Positions 9,016 to 18,920 are shown, counted from the stretch's first letter. The stretch: DNA of 64,000 bases from Pleurocapsa minor HA4230-MV1 (GCA_019359095.1 JAHHHZ010000020.1:1-64000); one strand, 5' to 3'. The notes: generated from the letters alone by a model not told the origin. Program-made: numbers and translations.

Positions 9016-9094
9016 AGCGCGATTATTCAAGGCGAAATGAATTCGCCGAATCTCGCGCTCAAACTAAGCGGGATAAACGTCTTGGCGCGAGATT
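9016..9094. repeat. Nested hairpin element in intergenic DNA
   Basis: A long imperfect hairpin at 9016-9060 has AGCGCG, ATTC and GGCGAA pairing with TTCGCC, GAAT and CGCGCT around a 5-base loop. The right arm can also pair with GCGCGAGATT at 9085-9094. It looks like a small palindromic repeat or a structured RNA in the divergent gap between the hydroxylase and the 103-residue gene. The rest of 8953-9228 shows nothing beyond an 11-bp direct duplication ending near 9191. Confidence 0.5.
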
Positions 9095-9228
9095 TAAACT
9101 TAAAATATTAAGTGCAACCTCCCTGCAAATCAATTCAGGGAAATACTTACAGCATCAATAAACAGATTTTTTCTTTATATTTTCTTTATATTTGCATTAG
9201 AATGGTAGCGATATAGAGAAAAAAATAT

Positions 9229-9540
9229 ATGTTCACCAAACCTCAACTGGCGATCGCATTATACAAAAAAGAAAGCAGCAAAGTTCTAAATCAACCAAGA
9301 GTAAATCTATCTTTTGGGCTAGAAGAGATTATCCAAATCCGAGAATTAGATAAAAGACATACCCACGCCAACCCTAGAAAAGGTAGGTGTACGATGGAAG
9401 GCTGTAACAATCAGGCGACTCATTGGCTAACTCGCAACAATTCAGATTACTGTCAATCAGACATGGTGTGCCATAAAGACGCAACCATTTGGATGCAGGT
9501 AAAAGAGTTGATATCTGAATCATTTCTAAGCACAAATTAA
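9229..9540 (+). CDS. Hypothetical protein with four-Cys cluster
   Basis: A 103-residue protein I do not recognise. Cys54, Cys59, Cys75 and Cys81 form a CxxxxC...CxxxxxC cluster with nearby histidines (His44, His46, His65, His82), consistent with a small zinc-binding domain. No signal peptide or membrane segment is visible. The AT-rich leader just before the start contains a tandem TTTTCTTTATA duplication. It stands alone on the plus strand, facing the convergent small genes that follow. Confidence 0.6.
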   Translation: MFTKPQLAIALYKKESSKVLNQPRVNLSFGLEEIIQIRELDKRHTHANPRKGRCTMEGCNNQATHWLTRNNSDYCQSDMVCHKDATIWMQVKELISESFLSTN

Positions 9541-9680
9541 CTACAGATGATTAGCTTGGTAACTTTCATCTGCCGTCTTTTACTCATCTTGTTCTAATTC
9601 GCATTAATCGTGTTAAAACTCGCCGTAAATAGGAAAAATTATGACGAGTTATCAAGTTATGACCTTGAATTTCAGTGCGA

Positions 9681-9953
9681 CTAGGCTGAAGCTGCCATAA
9701 TTTCTACTAATTCTTTTAAACTGCCTATAGCAGCCTCCAAAAATTCGTCTCTTGTTTTTTCATAAGATTCCAGTAAAATTTCAACTCTGTTCCAATCTTG
9801 CTCAGTTTTACTACTTTTAAGGTTAATATCCCAAAGAATATTAATTAATTCCCTAGCTCGTATCACCTGCTCTAAATTATCAATAGCATCAATAATTAAA
9901 TCGCAGAATAGTTCATTGTCATCACAGTTTGTCACAGTATTTTGCCTCCACAC
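9681..9953 (-). CDS. Hypothetical small acidic protein
   Basis: A 90-residue, largely alpha-helical, acidic protein of unknown function. It has no signal peptide, membrane segment or motif that I recognise. The C-terminal half (EQDWNRVEILLESYEKTRDE onwards) looks like a helical pair. It lies 46 bases downstream of the DUF29 gene on the same strand, so the two may be co-transcribed. Coding status rests on ORF size, composition and placement. Confidence 0.5.
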   Translation of the reverse strand: MWRQNTVTNCDDNELFCDLIIDAIDNLEQVIRARELINILWDINLKSSKTEQDWNRVEILLESYEKTRDEFLEAAIGSLKELVEIMAASA

Positions 9954-9999
9954 TGGTTAATTTAGAATAATAAAAAACTTTAAAGAGCTATTTGATTGA

Positions 10000-10356
10000 T
10001 TAGCCAAAATAATTATTGTCTAAAATTTGTTCTAGCTCAATTGACATATTTCTCGGTATGTAAAACTCTATTTGACATAAGCTGACAGCATCTTGATAGA
10101 GTTTTGGATATACTTGTTCCAGATATTTTCTGAGGCAAGGACTGCATTGAATTAATTTTTTGATATCATTGCGAGAATTAGATACCATAGTCTGCCAATA
10201 CTTATAATTGCGACCTTGTTCTAATTCCCAGTACTGTAATCTAAAGATATTCTCAAGCAATCTTTTTAAATAACTTTCTAGCGATTGCTTTTCTTGTTGA
10301 CCAATATCATCAATATCAATTTCACTCAGGAGAATTAATAAATGATCCAAGTTCAT
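10000..10356 (-). CDS. DUF29 family protein
   Basis: A 118-residue protein matching the DUF29 family, which is abundant in cyanobacteria and has no established role. The family core is visible as SLESYLKRLLENIFRLQYWE, then NSRNDIKKLIQCSPCLRKYL and the terminal IELEQILDNNYF. Usual DUF29 proteins are about 140-150 residues; this one is shorter at the N-terminus and lacks the opening aromatic segment. DUF29 genes are often found near mobile or toxin-antitoxin-like genes, but no such gene is adjacent here. Confidence 0.7.
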   Translation of the reverse strand: MNLDHLLILLSEIDIDDIGQQEKQSLESYLKRLLENIFRLQYWELEQGRNYKYWQTMVSNSRNDIKKLIQCSPCLRKYLEQVYPKLYQDAVSLCQIEFYIPRNMSIELEQILDNNYFG

Positions 10357-10533
10357 AAGATTGTCTCGTTTGACTTTGCAAATTTTACTTCTCTAACCTA
10401 ATCAATAGAAATTGCTCAAAAACTATAGTGAGTTAAGCTTGAGCCTTGTAATCGTAAAGCGATCGGATCAGGAGTACTGTAGGAAGCAATTTGTTCCCTA
10501 CAGTCAACCTCATCGCTCAAAGAATACCAACTG

Positions 10534-10809
10534 TTAAGCTTTGCCAATCGCCACACAACTAGACAAAAAAACCTGGTTCATCTCGACGTTATAAATCGAT
10601 ACATCCTTCATCCCAATTCTCTTAGCTATCCCGCTCAAATATCCCTTGCGGTAGTCTGAGTTGAACCATTGGTAAGCGATCGGTTCAAAGTTATTTTCCC
10701 CATCTGATTCACCATCAGAAAAATTGCTGGTAAAGTCATAATCAAATTCTTGTCCAATTTCTTTCGCGTCAGCAATTGAGATATTAAGCATGTCTATTAA
10801 TGAATCCAT
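10534..10809 (-). CDS. Hypothetical 91-residue protein
   Basis: A small acidic soluble protein that I do not recognise. The middle contains a Gly/Asp/Glu-rich stretch (NFSDGESDGENN), and the second half (YQWFNSDYRKGYLSGIAKRI) looks folded. The four-copy 11-bp operator-like array at 10970-11010 lies about 160 bases upstream and is the best regulatory candidate for this gene. It is separated from the DUF29 gene by 177 bases with no ORF. Confidence 0.5.
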   Translation of the reverse strand: MDSLIDMLNISIADAKEIGQEFDYDFTSNFSDGESDGENNFEPIAYQWFNSDYRKGYLSGIAKRIGMKDVSIYNVEMNQVFLSSCVAIGKA

Positions 10810-10969
10810 AATAATTAGTCTCTATATCAGAGAGCGAGTAGGTAATAAGGTAGATATTGCGATTTGTTCTTCAATCAACGTATTCCGTGTTCGGCGATCG
10901 CTTTAATAAAAGTTTTCTAGCTATAAATACTTAGCGATCGCCTGCTTCTATGCGAGTTTTTTTCTCTAG

Positions 10970-11010
10970 CTTCATAAATCCTTTATCTAAACTTCATAAG
11001 AACTTTATAA
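10970..11010. promoter_or_regulatory. Four direct repeats at exact 11-bp spacing, candidate operator
   Basis: CTTCATAA (10970), CTTTATCT (10981), CTTCATAA (10992) and CTTTATAA (11003) start exactly 11 bp apart. Tandem 8-bp half-sites with an 11-bp period, one helical turn, are the classic layout for OmpR/PhoB-family regulators, including cyanobacterial Pho boxes. The sequence does not match the Pho box consensus closely, so the regulator is open. The rest of the gene-free region 10810-11255 is AT-rich with no ORF. Confidence 0.5.
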
Positions 11011-11230
11011 CCGCAAAAACTGCAAATGCCCAGTAAAAATACGTAAATTTTTGCTTTTTAGTGAAAAAATCTTTAAGCAAAACGTCTGTATAATCACGTA
11101 CATAAGGTTTTCGCGGTTTGAAAAGAAATAAAAATTAATAGCAAAAAAAACCGCATTTAGTTTTAAATTCGTAATTACTTAGATCGCTGTGGAGAAAATT
11201 GAAGAATTAAAAACCTAGAGCAATAATTTT

Positions 11231-11279
11231 CTTCCTACTTCCTACTTCCTACTTCCTACTTCCTATTTCCTATTTCCTC
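11231..11279. repeat. Heptamer STRR overlapping the PKS stop codon
   Basis: About seven tandem copies of CTTCCTA/TTTCCTA. Read on the minus strand, the array encodes the last residues of the PKS (EIGNRK) and supplies its TAG stop at 11256-11258, so the repeat has expanded into the end of the gene. Confidence 0.85.
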
Positions 11280-14200
11280 TAAAGCCTCGATTGTCTGTTG
11301 AATTTGAGCCTCAGTATGAAGACAGGTGATAAAAAAGCGTAACCGAGCAGCATCGTAAGGTACAGAGGGATATACCATCGGGTTAACGTTGATTCCTGCT
11401 TGATTTAAGAGTTGCGACAAACGTACTGCTTTATGGGGTTCGCCGACGATAATTGGAATTACGGGAGAGTCTTTACTGTAGCCTGTATTAAAGCCTTTGC
11501 TTTTTGCTAAATTGAGGCAAAATTTGGCTCTACTTTGAAGTTTAATCGCTCTTTCTGGTTCAGACTTGAGTAATTTAATCGCTGCTAAGGCGGCTGCGGT
11601 ATTGGCAGGAGACATGCCCACGCTAAAGACAAAACCAGGGGAGGTATATTTAAGATATTCGATCAGTTCACTGCTTCCCGCAATATAGCCACCACAGCTT
11701 GCAAAGGATTTACTTAAAGTTCCCATCCACAAATCAACATCCGTTGCTAGCAGATGATAGTGTTCTCTAATTCCCCCGCCAGATAAACCCAGTACGCCGA
11801 TTGAATGAGCTTCATCAACTAGGAGGAAGGTTTGATAATGCTGTTTTAAAGCAACTATTTCGGATAAGGGAGCAAGATCGCCATCAGTGCTATAAATACC
11901 CTCGATCGCAATTAATACCTTCTGATATTTTGTTCTTTCTCGGTTTAAGATTTCTGCTAAAGCCTGAGTGTCATTGTGAGGGAAATCAACGATCGTTGCT
12001 CCAGCTAGATTACAGCCTTCTTTAATACTGTTGTGACACAGAGTATCACAGATGATTAGATCCTGTTTGCCGAAGAGATGACCAATAGTGCTAACGTTGG
12101 TAGCATGACCACCTACATAAACGATAGCTGCCTCTGTGCCAATCAAATCAGCTATTTCCTGTTCTAATTCCAGATGGATCGGACGTTCTCCAGATAATAC
12201 TCGACTGGCGGATACTGAAGTTCCATATTCGGCGATCGCTTGTTGGGTGGCAGCGATTACTGTGGGATCTCCCGACATACCGAGATAATTGTAGCTGGAG
12301 TAGTTAATTAGTTGGCGTTCGTTAATTTGAATTGTGTCTTGAGCAATGCCTTGATGCAGACTAAAGAAAGGGTTACCCAGTTTTTCTACCCGCTGGAGAT
12401 CTTGTTTAAGATTGAGATATTCTGGGGTTAGTTTGAATTGGCTGTATTCGGGTTTAATCTCGATTTGCTTGCGAGTTGTTGCTGTAGCAGAAGATTTGAC
12501 GACAGTTTGGGGTTTCTTGACAGTAGGAATTTTAGTTGTCACCTGCTGCGGGGAGCGATCGATAGTTGTTAAAGTAGTTGCTAAAACATTTCCGTCTAAT
12601 AATTCTTGAGCAATATATGCTGTTAGTAATTCGACGTTGGGATAGTCAAAAGCAGCCGTCAAGGAAATAGCATTACCAAAGCTAGCCTGGAGATTATTTT
12701 TAAACTCTACCGCCATCAGCGAGTCCATACCTAAATCGGCAAACTTTTCCTGTGGATCGACATCTTCAGGATCGGCAAAGCCTAACACCTTGGCTATTTG
12801 TTCGCGGAGGTGGGATTGTAAAACATGATGCTGTTGACTGGGGTTGGTTTGAGCTAACTGTTGCAGAAAAGATGAAGTAGCGGTTTTGATTTTAATTTTT
12901 GCTTGTGGCTGTACTCTGGCAAAGAAAGGATTAGCAGGCTGTTGATTTAAAAAAGTTGCCCAGTCTACGGGAAAGACAATGGTTTGGGTTGCCTGTTGCT
13001 GCAATAATTGTTTAAGTACTTTTAATCCTTGTGGTGGTGCGATCGCAATTAAACCCTGTTGGCTCAATCTTTGCTGTTGTTCGGGAGTTAAACGGCTTGC
13101 CATACCTACTTCATCCCAGATACTCCAGTTGATACTTAATCCTGGTAAACCTTGGTTACGGCGGTAACTCATGAGGTTATCCATAAAGGCGTTGGCGGTG
13201 GCGTAATTACTTTGTCCTACTGCACCAAAGGCGGAGACAACGGAAGAGAAGCAGACAAACCAGTCTAGGGTCAGTTTTTCGCTGGCTTGATGGAGATTCC
13301 AAGTGCCTGCAACTTTGGGCTGTAAAACTCGCTGGAAACGTGACCAGGATAGGGTTTTTAATAGACCGTCATCGACTATTCCTGCTGCGTGAATTATGCC
13401 TTTGATTTTAGTTTGAGTCGAATTAAAATTTTCAAACAGATTAGTTACGGCTTCACAATCGCTAAGATCGATCTGGATCAGATCTACAGTAATACCCTGT
13501 TGCTTTAGCTGCTCGATCTCTTGTTGTGCAGATCTTTTAGGCTGACTTCTACCTAAAAGGATTAAATGCTTTGCGCCTTCCTCTGCTAACCAATTTGCCA
13601 CCTGTAACCCCAATGCACCCATACCGCCTGTGATTAGATAGCTGCCGTCGGTTTTAACTACCTGATTACTAGCAGGCAATGATATTACAACCTTGCCGAT
13701 GTGTTTAGCTTGTGCCATATAGCGAAAGGCATCATCGGCTTGCTGGATGGGAAAAACCTGGTGGGGTAAAGGCTGTAGTTTACCGTCTACAAATTGCTGT
13801 CTTAGTTCAGCAAACATACGGTTAATTAAATCTGGATCTTGACGAGAAACCTCTAATAAATCGAAAGGAAAATAACTAATATCGGCTCGTTGTTCAGCCA
13901 CCTGTGATTGATTCCAGATGCCTACCTTGCCAATTTCCACAAATCGACCATTAGACGCTAGAATCGCTAAATTCTGGGGAATAAAATCTCCGTTAAGACT
14001 ATTGAGGATCAGATCTACTCCCTTACCACCCGTTAACTGCATTACTTCTTCAGCAAAATCCAGATTACGGGAATTCATCACATATTTAATCCCTGAAGCC
14101 TTAAGAAAGTCCCATTTACCCACAGAAGCCGTAGCGTAAACCTCTGCACCTATCTGTTGAGCGATTTGCACCGCAGCTTGTCCGACACCACCCGCAGCCG

Positions 14201-17200
14201 CGTGAATTAGAATCTTATCTCCAGGTTTAATTTTAGCTAGATGATGTAATCCGTAGTATGCCGTTAAAAAGGTGGTGGGGATGGTTGCAGCTTCGGTATA
14301 GGTGAGATTTTTGGGTTTAGCGATCGCAAATTGAGCCTTGACGATTACATGACTACTTAAACTACCCACTGCTTGAGCAGCAATTACTTCATCTCCTACC
14401 TGGAAATTAGTTACCCCTTTGCCGATTTCCACTACAGTACCGACACATTCTCCCCCAAAGGGTACTTCTGTGGAGTCAGTAAATCCCATTGCCTGGAGAT
14501 ATTCTTTTAGTACTCCCAAGGCGTTTAAAACATCCCGAAAGTTAACGCCACTAGCAGCTACTGCAATCTCAATTTCTCCCTGTTGAGGGGATTTGCGCTG
14601 CATGGGTACTAGAGTTAGATTATCTAATGTGCCATATGCCGACAGTTGCAAACGAAAAGGATTATTTAAAGTATTGTCTTGAGGAGTTAGTCTGGCGACA
14701 TATCTTTGTTGATGATGATACGCTACTTGAGTTTCACCATCTGAGGCGAGTAATTCTGATAAGAGAGAGGGCATATTTTCTAGCTGTAAACTGTCAAAAT
14801 CAAGCAAATTACAGTGCAACTGAGGATATTCTTGCCCAATTGTACGTCCTAAGCCCCAAACTCCTCCTGCTAAATTATTAACCGCTTTGAATTGAGTTTG
14901 CTCGGTAATGATCGTTAACTGCGTCAGATTAAGCCGTGCCTCTGTTACAGACTGCATTAAATAAAAAATTTCGGCAAAATTGCGATTGCTTAAGGGATCT
15001 TTCTGATTAGAAAAATAAGCAATTCTTAAATTATTACTAGGCTGATAATCAATAGCTTGCCATAAACTCTGCCAATCTTCTGGCTGATAAGGATTAATCG
15101 TATATAAGTTTGCTTCAACTTGGTTAAAGCGATCGCCAAAAATTACTGAAATACCAGCCAATTGCTGAGTTAAAGCTTGAGATAGTTCGTTATCTAAAGC
15201 AAAGATGAGCCAGTAGTCATTATCTACCGTTTTTGCTGATTCACTGTGGATTAAACTCTTATGTGACCAATTTATTTCATATAGCCAGTTCGTAGAATCA
15301 TTTTCGGCTACGGTTGGGATCTTGAGCAGTTTTTGAAGCGATCGCCAGCTAAGATATTGGAGAGATAAGTTGTTAATTTCGGCGATTACTTGACCTAAAT
15401 CATCTGTCAAAACTAGATCTGCTTGCAGAATTTGCTGATTGTCTCTAGGTTTAATGGTTACATGAGTCCAAACTCGATCAACATTAGCTTTAGCCAGACT
15501 GAGAGATTCAATGCCAACGGGTAAGTATACTCCTGAGTCGGATTCGACAATCCCAATTAGCTGTAAGCAGGCATCTAGTAAAGCAGGATGAATTTGATAG
15601 TCACTAGCTCGATCACTCAAATTATCTGGTAATTCAACATAACCTAAAACTTCTTGTTCCCCTTGCCAAATCTGTTTGATACCCTGGAAACTAACGCCGT
15701 AATTTAATCCTTGCTTACTTAATGACTGATAGTAATCAGCAATTTCTGCTTCTCGTAGCTGTAACTTCGATTGCAACTGGGGCAAGTTTAAGTTTTTAGT
15801 TAATTCTGCTGCTGGAATACTGACTGCTACTTCGCTATGAAGTATAAATACATCACTGTTTAACTCACAGCTAAAAATTTGTACCTGATAAGCTGAATCG
15901 GCGACAGAAGATAATACCGTCTGAAGCTGAGTAGATTTGTCATTCAAAATTAAAGGCTGATGAATGATAAATTCCGTTAGTTGTATGCTATCTGCATAAA
16001 TATATTTCCCTGCTGCTAAAGCCATCTCTAAATATGCCGTCGCGGGAAAGACAATTTCACTTTCTAAACGATGATCTGCCAGATATTCAGGAGTATGAGC
16101 ATTAATTTGTCCGATCCAGCGTATTTTTGACGTTCCCGCTAAAGTTAGAGGGTTGCCCAACAGGGGATGTAATTGCTGCTGATGAGCATCTTGTTTTGTC
16201 CAAAACTTAGCCCGATCCCACCAATAACGTTGACGTTGCCAAGGATAAGGAGGCAGCTTAATTCCCTGAACATTAACCTGATTGAATTTCCGCCAATTAA
16301 TTACTATTCCCTGATGATATAACTGGGCGAGGCTATTGAAGATTACCTGTTCATCAGGTTGCTTATTAGATAAACTCGGTAGGAAAATCGGCGCATAATC
16401 TGCTGTGGCGGAAATAGTTGCACCAATACTACTAAGAATTGGCTTCGCGCCAATTTCGAGAAAAATATCGATTTTTTGCTGCAATAAAAACTCAAAGCCA
16501 TCAGCAAAGTTAACTGGTTGAATAATATGCTCAATCCAGTAATCGGAAGTAGTAATTGATTCGTCCGCTAGCTGTGCCGTAACATTGGAAACTAAAGGAA
16601 TTTGAGGCAGATGATAGGTAACAGATTCCGCTACTTTGCCAAAATCTCCCAGTATCGGCTTCATCAAAGGCGAATGAAAGGCGTGAGAAACTTCCAACAG
16701 AGTGCTACGAATATCCAGTTGAGCCAGCTTATTTTCAATTACAGCTAAAGTGTTAATATTTCCCGCAATCACGGTATTTTGCTGATGATTAATCGCAGCA
16801 ATATTTACTTCTCGATCGTAGCTAGCAATTAATTCGGCAATTTTCGCCTGGCTACTAAACACAGCTAGCATCCCTCCTGATGAGGGTAATTGCTCCATTA
16901 GCCTGCCTCGATTAGCAACTAGCTTTAAACCATCCTCCAAACTAAAAACACCTGCAATACAGGCAGCAACATATTCCCCAATACTGTGTCCCGCCACATA
17001 ATCGGGTTGAATACCCCAAGCTAGCCACAATTGCGCCAGGGCATATTCCACGGCAAAAATTGCAGGTTGAGTATATACAGTGCGGTTAATTGCTGGTTGA
17101 GGATCGCAACAAGACGTATCTGATAAAGAGAAAATTATCCCTAATAAAGGTCGATCTAAATACGATTCCAAAATAGCTGCACAACGGTCTATTGTCTGCT

Positions 17201-18920
17201 TAAAAATAAACTGAGTATGATAAAGCTGCTCACCCATACCCACATATTGCGAACCTTGTCCAGTAAACAGCCAACAAATTTGCTTAGTTTGATTACTAAC
17301 AGTGCTAAATCTTAATCCCGTCATTTCTTGGTTAGTCACAAAAGCTGTCAACTGCTGCTGTAACTCCTCTGAGGATTTAGCAATACAGGTTAAACGCTGA
17401 TTAAAATGACTTCGCCGTTGTTGAGTCGCAGCACAAATATCTGCCAAAGAGCGATCGCAATCTGGAATAAAACTAAGATAACTTTGCGCCAATTCCTGTA
17501 GAGCAGATTTACTTTTAGCCGATAAAGTCAAAAGATTTGCTCTCCCTATCTCCCTATCTCCCCCATCTCCCCGACGCGAAGCTATATGCGAAGCGGTATC
17601 CTTTAGGAGTCCTTTAGGGCATTTCCCCAACTCCCTATCCTCAACCCCTCCCATGACAATATGCGCATTCGTCCCCCCAAAGCCAAAGGAATTCACTCCC
17701 GCAATTAATGGCTTGTCGGATGACCAAGGAGTCAATTCTGTTACTACCTGTAACTTAAGATCGGCAAAAGCGATCGCGGGATTTGGTGTGTGAAAATTTA
17801 AGCTAGGAGGAATCTGCTTATGCTTAAGCGCCAACGCTACCTTAATAATTCCTGCAATACCTGCTGCGGTTTCAGTATGACCAATATTAGTTTTAACCGA
17901 ACCAATTAAGCACTTATTTTCAGGCGATCGCTTTTGACCTAAAACTGCCCCCAAAGCATTAGCCTCAATCGGATCGCCAACTTTTGTCCCCGTACCGTGC
18001 GCCTCGACATAATCTACCTGAGCAGGATCTAGCCCCACTCTTTGATAAGCTTCTCTTAATACAGCTTCCTGTGCCTGGGGATTTGGTGCTGCCAAACCGT
18101 TACTCAAACCATCCTGATTCACAGCACTACTCAAAATTACGCCATAAATATCATCCCCATCTGCTTCAGCCTGGGACAGAGGTTTTAATAGTACTAAACC
18201 AGCCCCCTCTCCTCTAACATAGCCATCCGCATTCGCATCAAAGCTCTGACAACGCCCCTCACTAGACATAAATCCGCCTTTGCTAAAGCCCACCATAATT
18301 GTTGGCAACAGCAGCATATTTACTCCCCCTGCTAAAGCTAACTCCGATTCTCCTGTCCAGATACTTTGACAAGCTAAATGAACCGCTACCAAGGAAGAAG
18401 AACAAGCAGTATCCACCGCTAAACTAGGCCCTTTAAAATCGAAGCTATAGGAAATACGATTAGCTGCAATACAATTGCCCGTACCCGTTGTCGCGTAGGG
18501 TTCACTCACAGGCTGTTGCCACATCATGATCGAATAATCATGAGTCCCAATCCCAATAAATACTCCCGTTTTACTACCCTTAAGATTTTCAGGAATTTGA
18601 CCTGCATCTTCTAAAGTTGACCAAGCAACTTCTAACAAAAGACGTTGTTGCGGATCCATTGTCACTGCTTCTTTGGGGGCGATCCCAAAAAATTGCGGAT
18701 CAAAACGATCTATATCCTCCAGGAAACCACCCCAGCGAGTATTAGCCTTCCCTGGCTTACTTTGATCCGCATCGTAATATGCATCCACATCCCACCTAGA
18801 TTTAGGGACTTCAACTATCCCAGTTTTGCCATCTCGGAGCATTGACCAAAAAGCCTGGGGATTCTCTGCGCCTGGAAAACGACAGCCAAGACCAATAATT
18901 GCGATGGGTTCTAGTTGCAT
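11256..18920 (-). CDS. Type I PKS fused to alpha-oxoamine synthase
   Basis: A 2554-residue single-module, fully reducing polyketide synthase with a PLP-enzyme release domain. KS: about 4-425, Cys173 in DTACSS, His308, His348. AT: about 548-850, GHSIG with Ser646, and HAFH, which indicates malonyl-CoA. DH: about 915-1190, HRLESEIVFP and HPALLDACLQ. ER: about 1430-1750, NADPH loop AAGGVG. KR: about 1758-1990, GGMGALG and Tyr1906. ACP: about 2035-2110, Ser2067 in GMDSL. C-terminus: about 2165-2554, an 8-amino-7-oxononanoate synthase-like domain with Lys2404 in GTLSKSF. Expected product: decarboxylative condensation of the ACP-bound acyl chain with an amino acid to an alpha-amino ketone. Residues about 429-460 and the last few residues come from inserted repeats. 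Confidence 0.92.
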   Translation of the reverse strand: MQLEPIAIIGLGCRFPGAENPQAFWSMLRDGKTGIVEVPKSRWDVDAYYDADQSKPGKANTRWGGFLEDIDRFDPQFFGIAPKEAVTMDPQQRLLLEVAWSTLEDAGQIPENLKGSKTGVFIGIGTHDYSIMMWQQPVSEPYATTGTGNCIAANRISYSFDFKGPSLAVDTACSSSLVAVHLACQSIWTGESELALAGGVNMLLLPTIMVGFSKGGFMSSEGRCQSFDANADGYVRGEGAGLVLLKPLSQAEADGDDIYGVILSSAVNQDGLSNGLAAPNPQAQEAVLREAYQRVGLDPAQVDYVEAHGTGTKVGDPIEANALGAVLGQKRSPENKCLIGSVKTNIGHTETAAGIAGIIKVALALKHKQIPPSLNFHTPNPAIAFADLKLQVVTELTPWSSDKPLIAGVNSFGFGGTNAHIVMGGVEDRELGKCPKGLLKDTASHIASRRGDGGDREIGRANLLTLSAKSKSALQELAQSYLSFIPDCDRSLADICAATQQRRSHFNQRLTCIAKSSEELQQQLTAFVTNQEMTGLRFSTVSNQTKQICWLFTGQGSQYVGMGEQLYHTQFIFKQTIDRCAAILESYLDRPLLGIIFSLSDTSCCDPQPAINRTVYTQPAIFAVEYALAQLWLAWGIQPDYVAGHSIGEYVAACIAGVFSLEDGLKLVANRGRLMEQLPSSGGMLAVFSSQAKIAELIASYDREVNIAAINHQQNTVIAGNINTLAVIENKLAQLDIRSTLLEVSHAFHSPLMKPILGDFGKVAESVTYHLPQIPLVSNVTAQLADESITTSDYWIEHIIQPVNFADGFEFLLQQKIDIFLEIGAKPILSSIGATISATADYAPIFLPSLSNKQPDEQVIFNSLAQLYHQGIVINWRKFNQVNVQGIKLPPYPWQRQRYWWDRAKFWTKQDAHQQQLHPLLGNPLTLAGTSKIRWIGQINAHTPEYLADHRLESEIVFPATAYLEMALAAGKYIYADSIQLTEFIIHQPLILNDKSTQLQTVLSSVADSAYQVQIFSCELNSDVFILHSEVAVSIPAAELTKNLNLPQLQSKLQLREAEIADYYQSLSKQGLNYGVSFQGIKQIWQGEQEVLGYVELPDNLSDRASDYQIHPALLDACLQLIGIVESDSGVYLPVGIESLSLAKANVDRVWTHVTIKPRDNQQILQADLVLTDDLGQVIAEINNLSLQYLSWRSLQKLLKIPTVAENDSTNWLYEINWSHKSLIHSESAKTVDNDYWLIFALDNELSQALTQQLAGISVIFGDRFNQVEANLYTINPYQPEDWQSLWQAIDYQPSNNLRIAYFSNQKDPLSNRNFAEIFYLMQSVTEARLNLTQLTIITEQTQFKAVNNLAGGVWGLGRTIGQEYPQLHCNLLDFDSLQLENMPSLLSELLASDGETQVAYHHQQRYVARLTPQDNTLNNPFRLQLSAYGTLDNLTLVPMQRKSPQQGEIEIAVAASGVNFRDVLNALGVLKEYLQAMGFTDSTEVPFGGECVGTVVEIGKGVTNFQVGDEVIAAQAVGSLSSHVIVKAQFAIAKPKNLTYTEAATIPTTFLTAYYGLHHLAKIKPGDKILIHAAAGGVGQAAVQIAQQIGAEVYATASVGKWDFLKASGIKYVMNSRNLDFAEEVMQLTGGKGVDLILNSLNGDFIPQNLAILASNGRFVEIGKVGIWNQSQVAEQRADISYFPFDLLEVSRQDPDLINRMFAELRQQFVDGKLQPLPHQVFPIQQADDAFRYMAQAKHIGKVVISLPASNQVVKTDGSYLITGGMGALGLQVANWLAEEGAKHLILLGRSQPKRSAQQEIEQLKQQGITVDLIQIDLSDCEAVTNLFENFNSTQTKIKGIIHAAGIVDDGLLKTLSWSRFQRVLQPKVAGTWNLHQASEKLTLDWFVCFSSVVSAFGAVGQSNYATANAFMDNLMSYRRNQGLPGLSINWSIWDEVGMASRLTPEQQQRLSQQGLIAIAPPQGLKVLKQLLQQQATQTIVFPVDWATFLNQQPANPFFARVQPQAKIKIKTATSSFLQQLAQTNPSQQHHVLQSHLREQIAKVLGFADPEDVDPQEKFADLGMDSLMAVEFKNNLQASFGNAISLTAAFDYPNVELLTAYIAQELLDGNVLATTLTTIDRSPQQVTTKIPTVKKPQTVVKSSATATTRKQIEIKPEYSQFKLTPEYLNLKQDLQRVEKLGNPFFSLHQGIAQDTIQINERQLINYSSYNYLGMSGDPTVIAATQQAIAEYGTSVSASRVLSGERPIHLELEQEIADLIGTEAAIVYVGGHATNVSTIGHLFGKQDLIICDTLCHNSIKEGCNLAGATIVDFPHNDTQALAEILNRERTKYQKVLIAIEGIYSTDGDLAPLSEIVALKQHYQTFLLVDEAHSIGVLGLSGGGIREHYHLLATDVDLWMGTLSKSFASCGGYIAGSSELIEYLKYTSPGFVFSVGMSPANTAAALAAIKLLKSEPERAIKLQSRAKFCLNLAKSKGFNTGYSKDSPVIPIIVGEPHKAVRLSQLLNQAGINVNPMVYPSVPYDAARLRFFITCLHTEAQIQQTIEALEEIGNRK
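17541..17640. repeat. Repeat insertion inside the PKS coding sequence
   Basis: A CTCCCTAT octamer STRR (17541-17572) is joined to a palindromic repeat containing GCGAAGCGGTATCCTTTAGGA and CCTTTAGGGC. The insertion is in frame and encodes PKS residues about 429-460 in the KS-AT linker. Related repeats occur outside genes at 19074-19104, 42376-42452 and 56036-56141. Confidence 0.85.
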
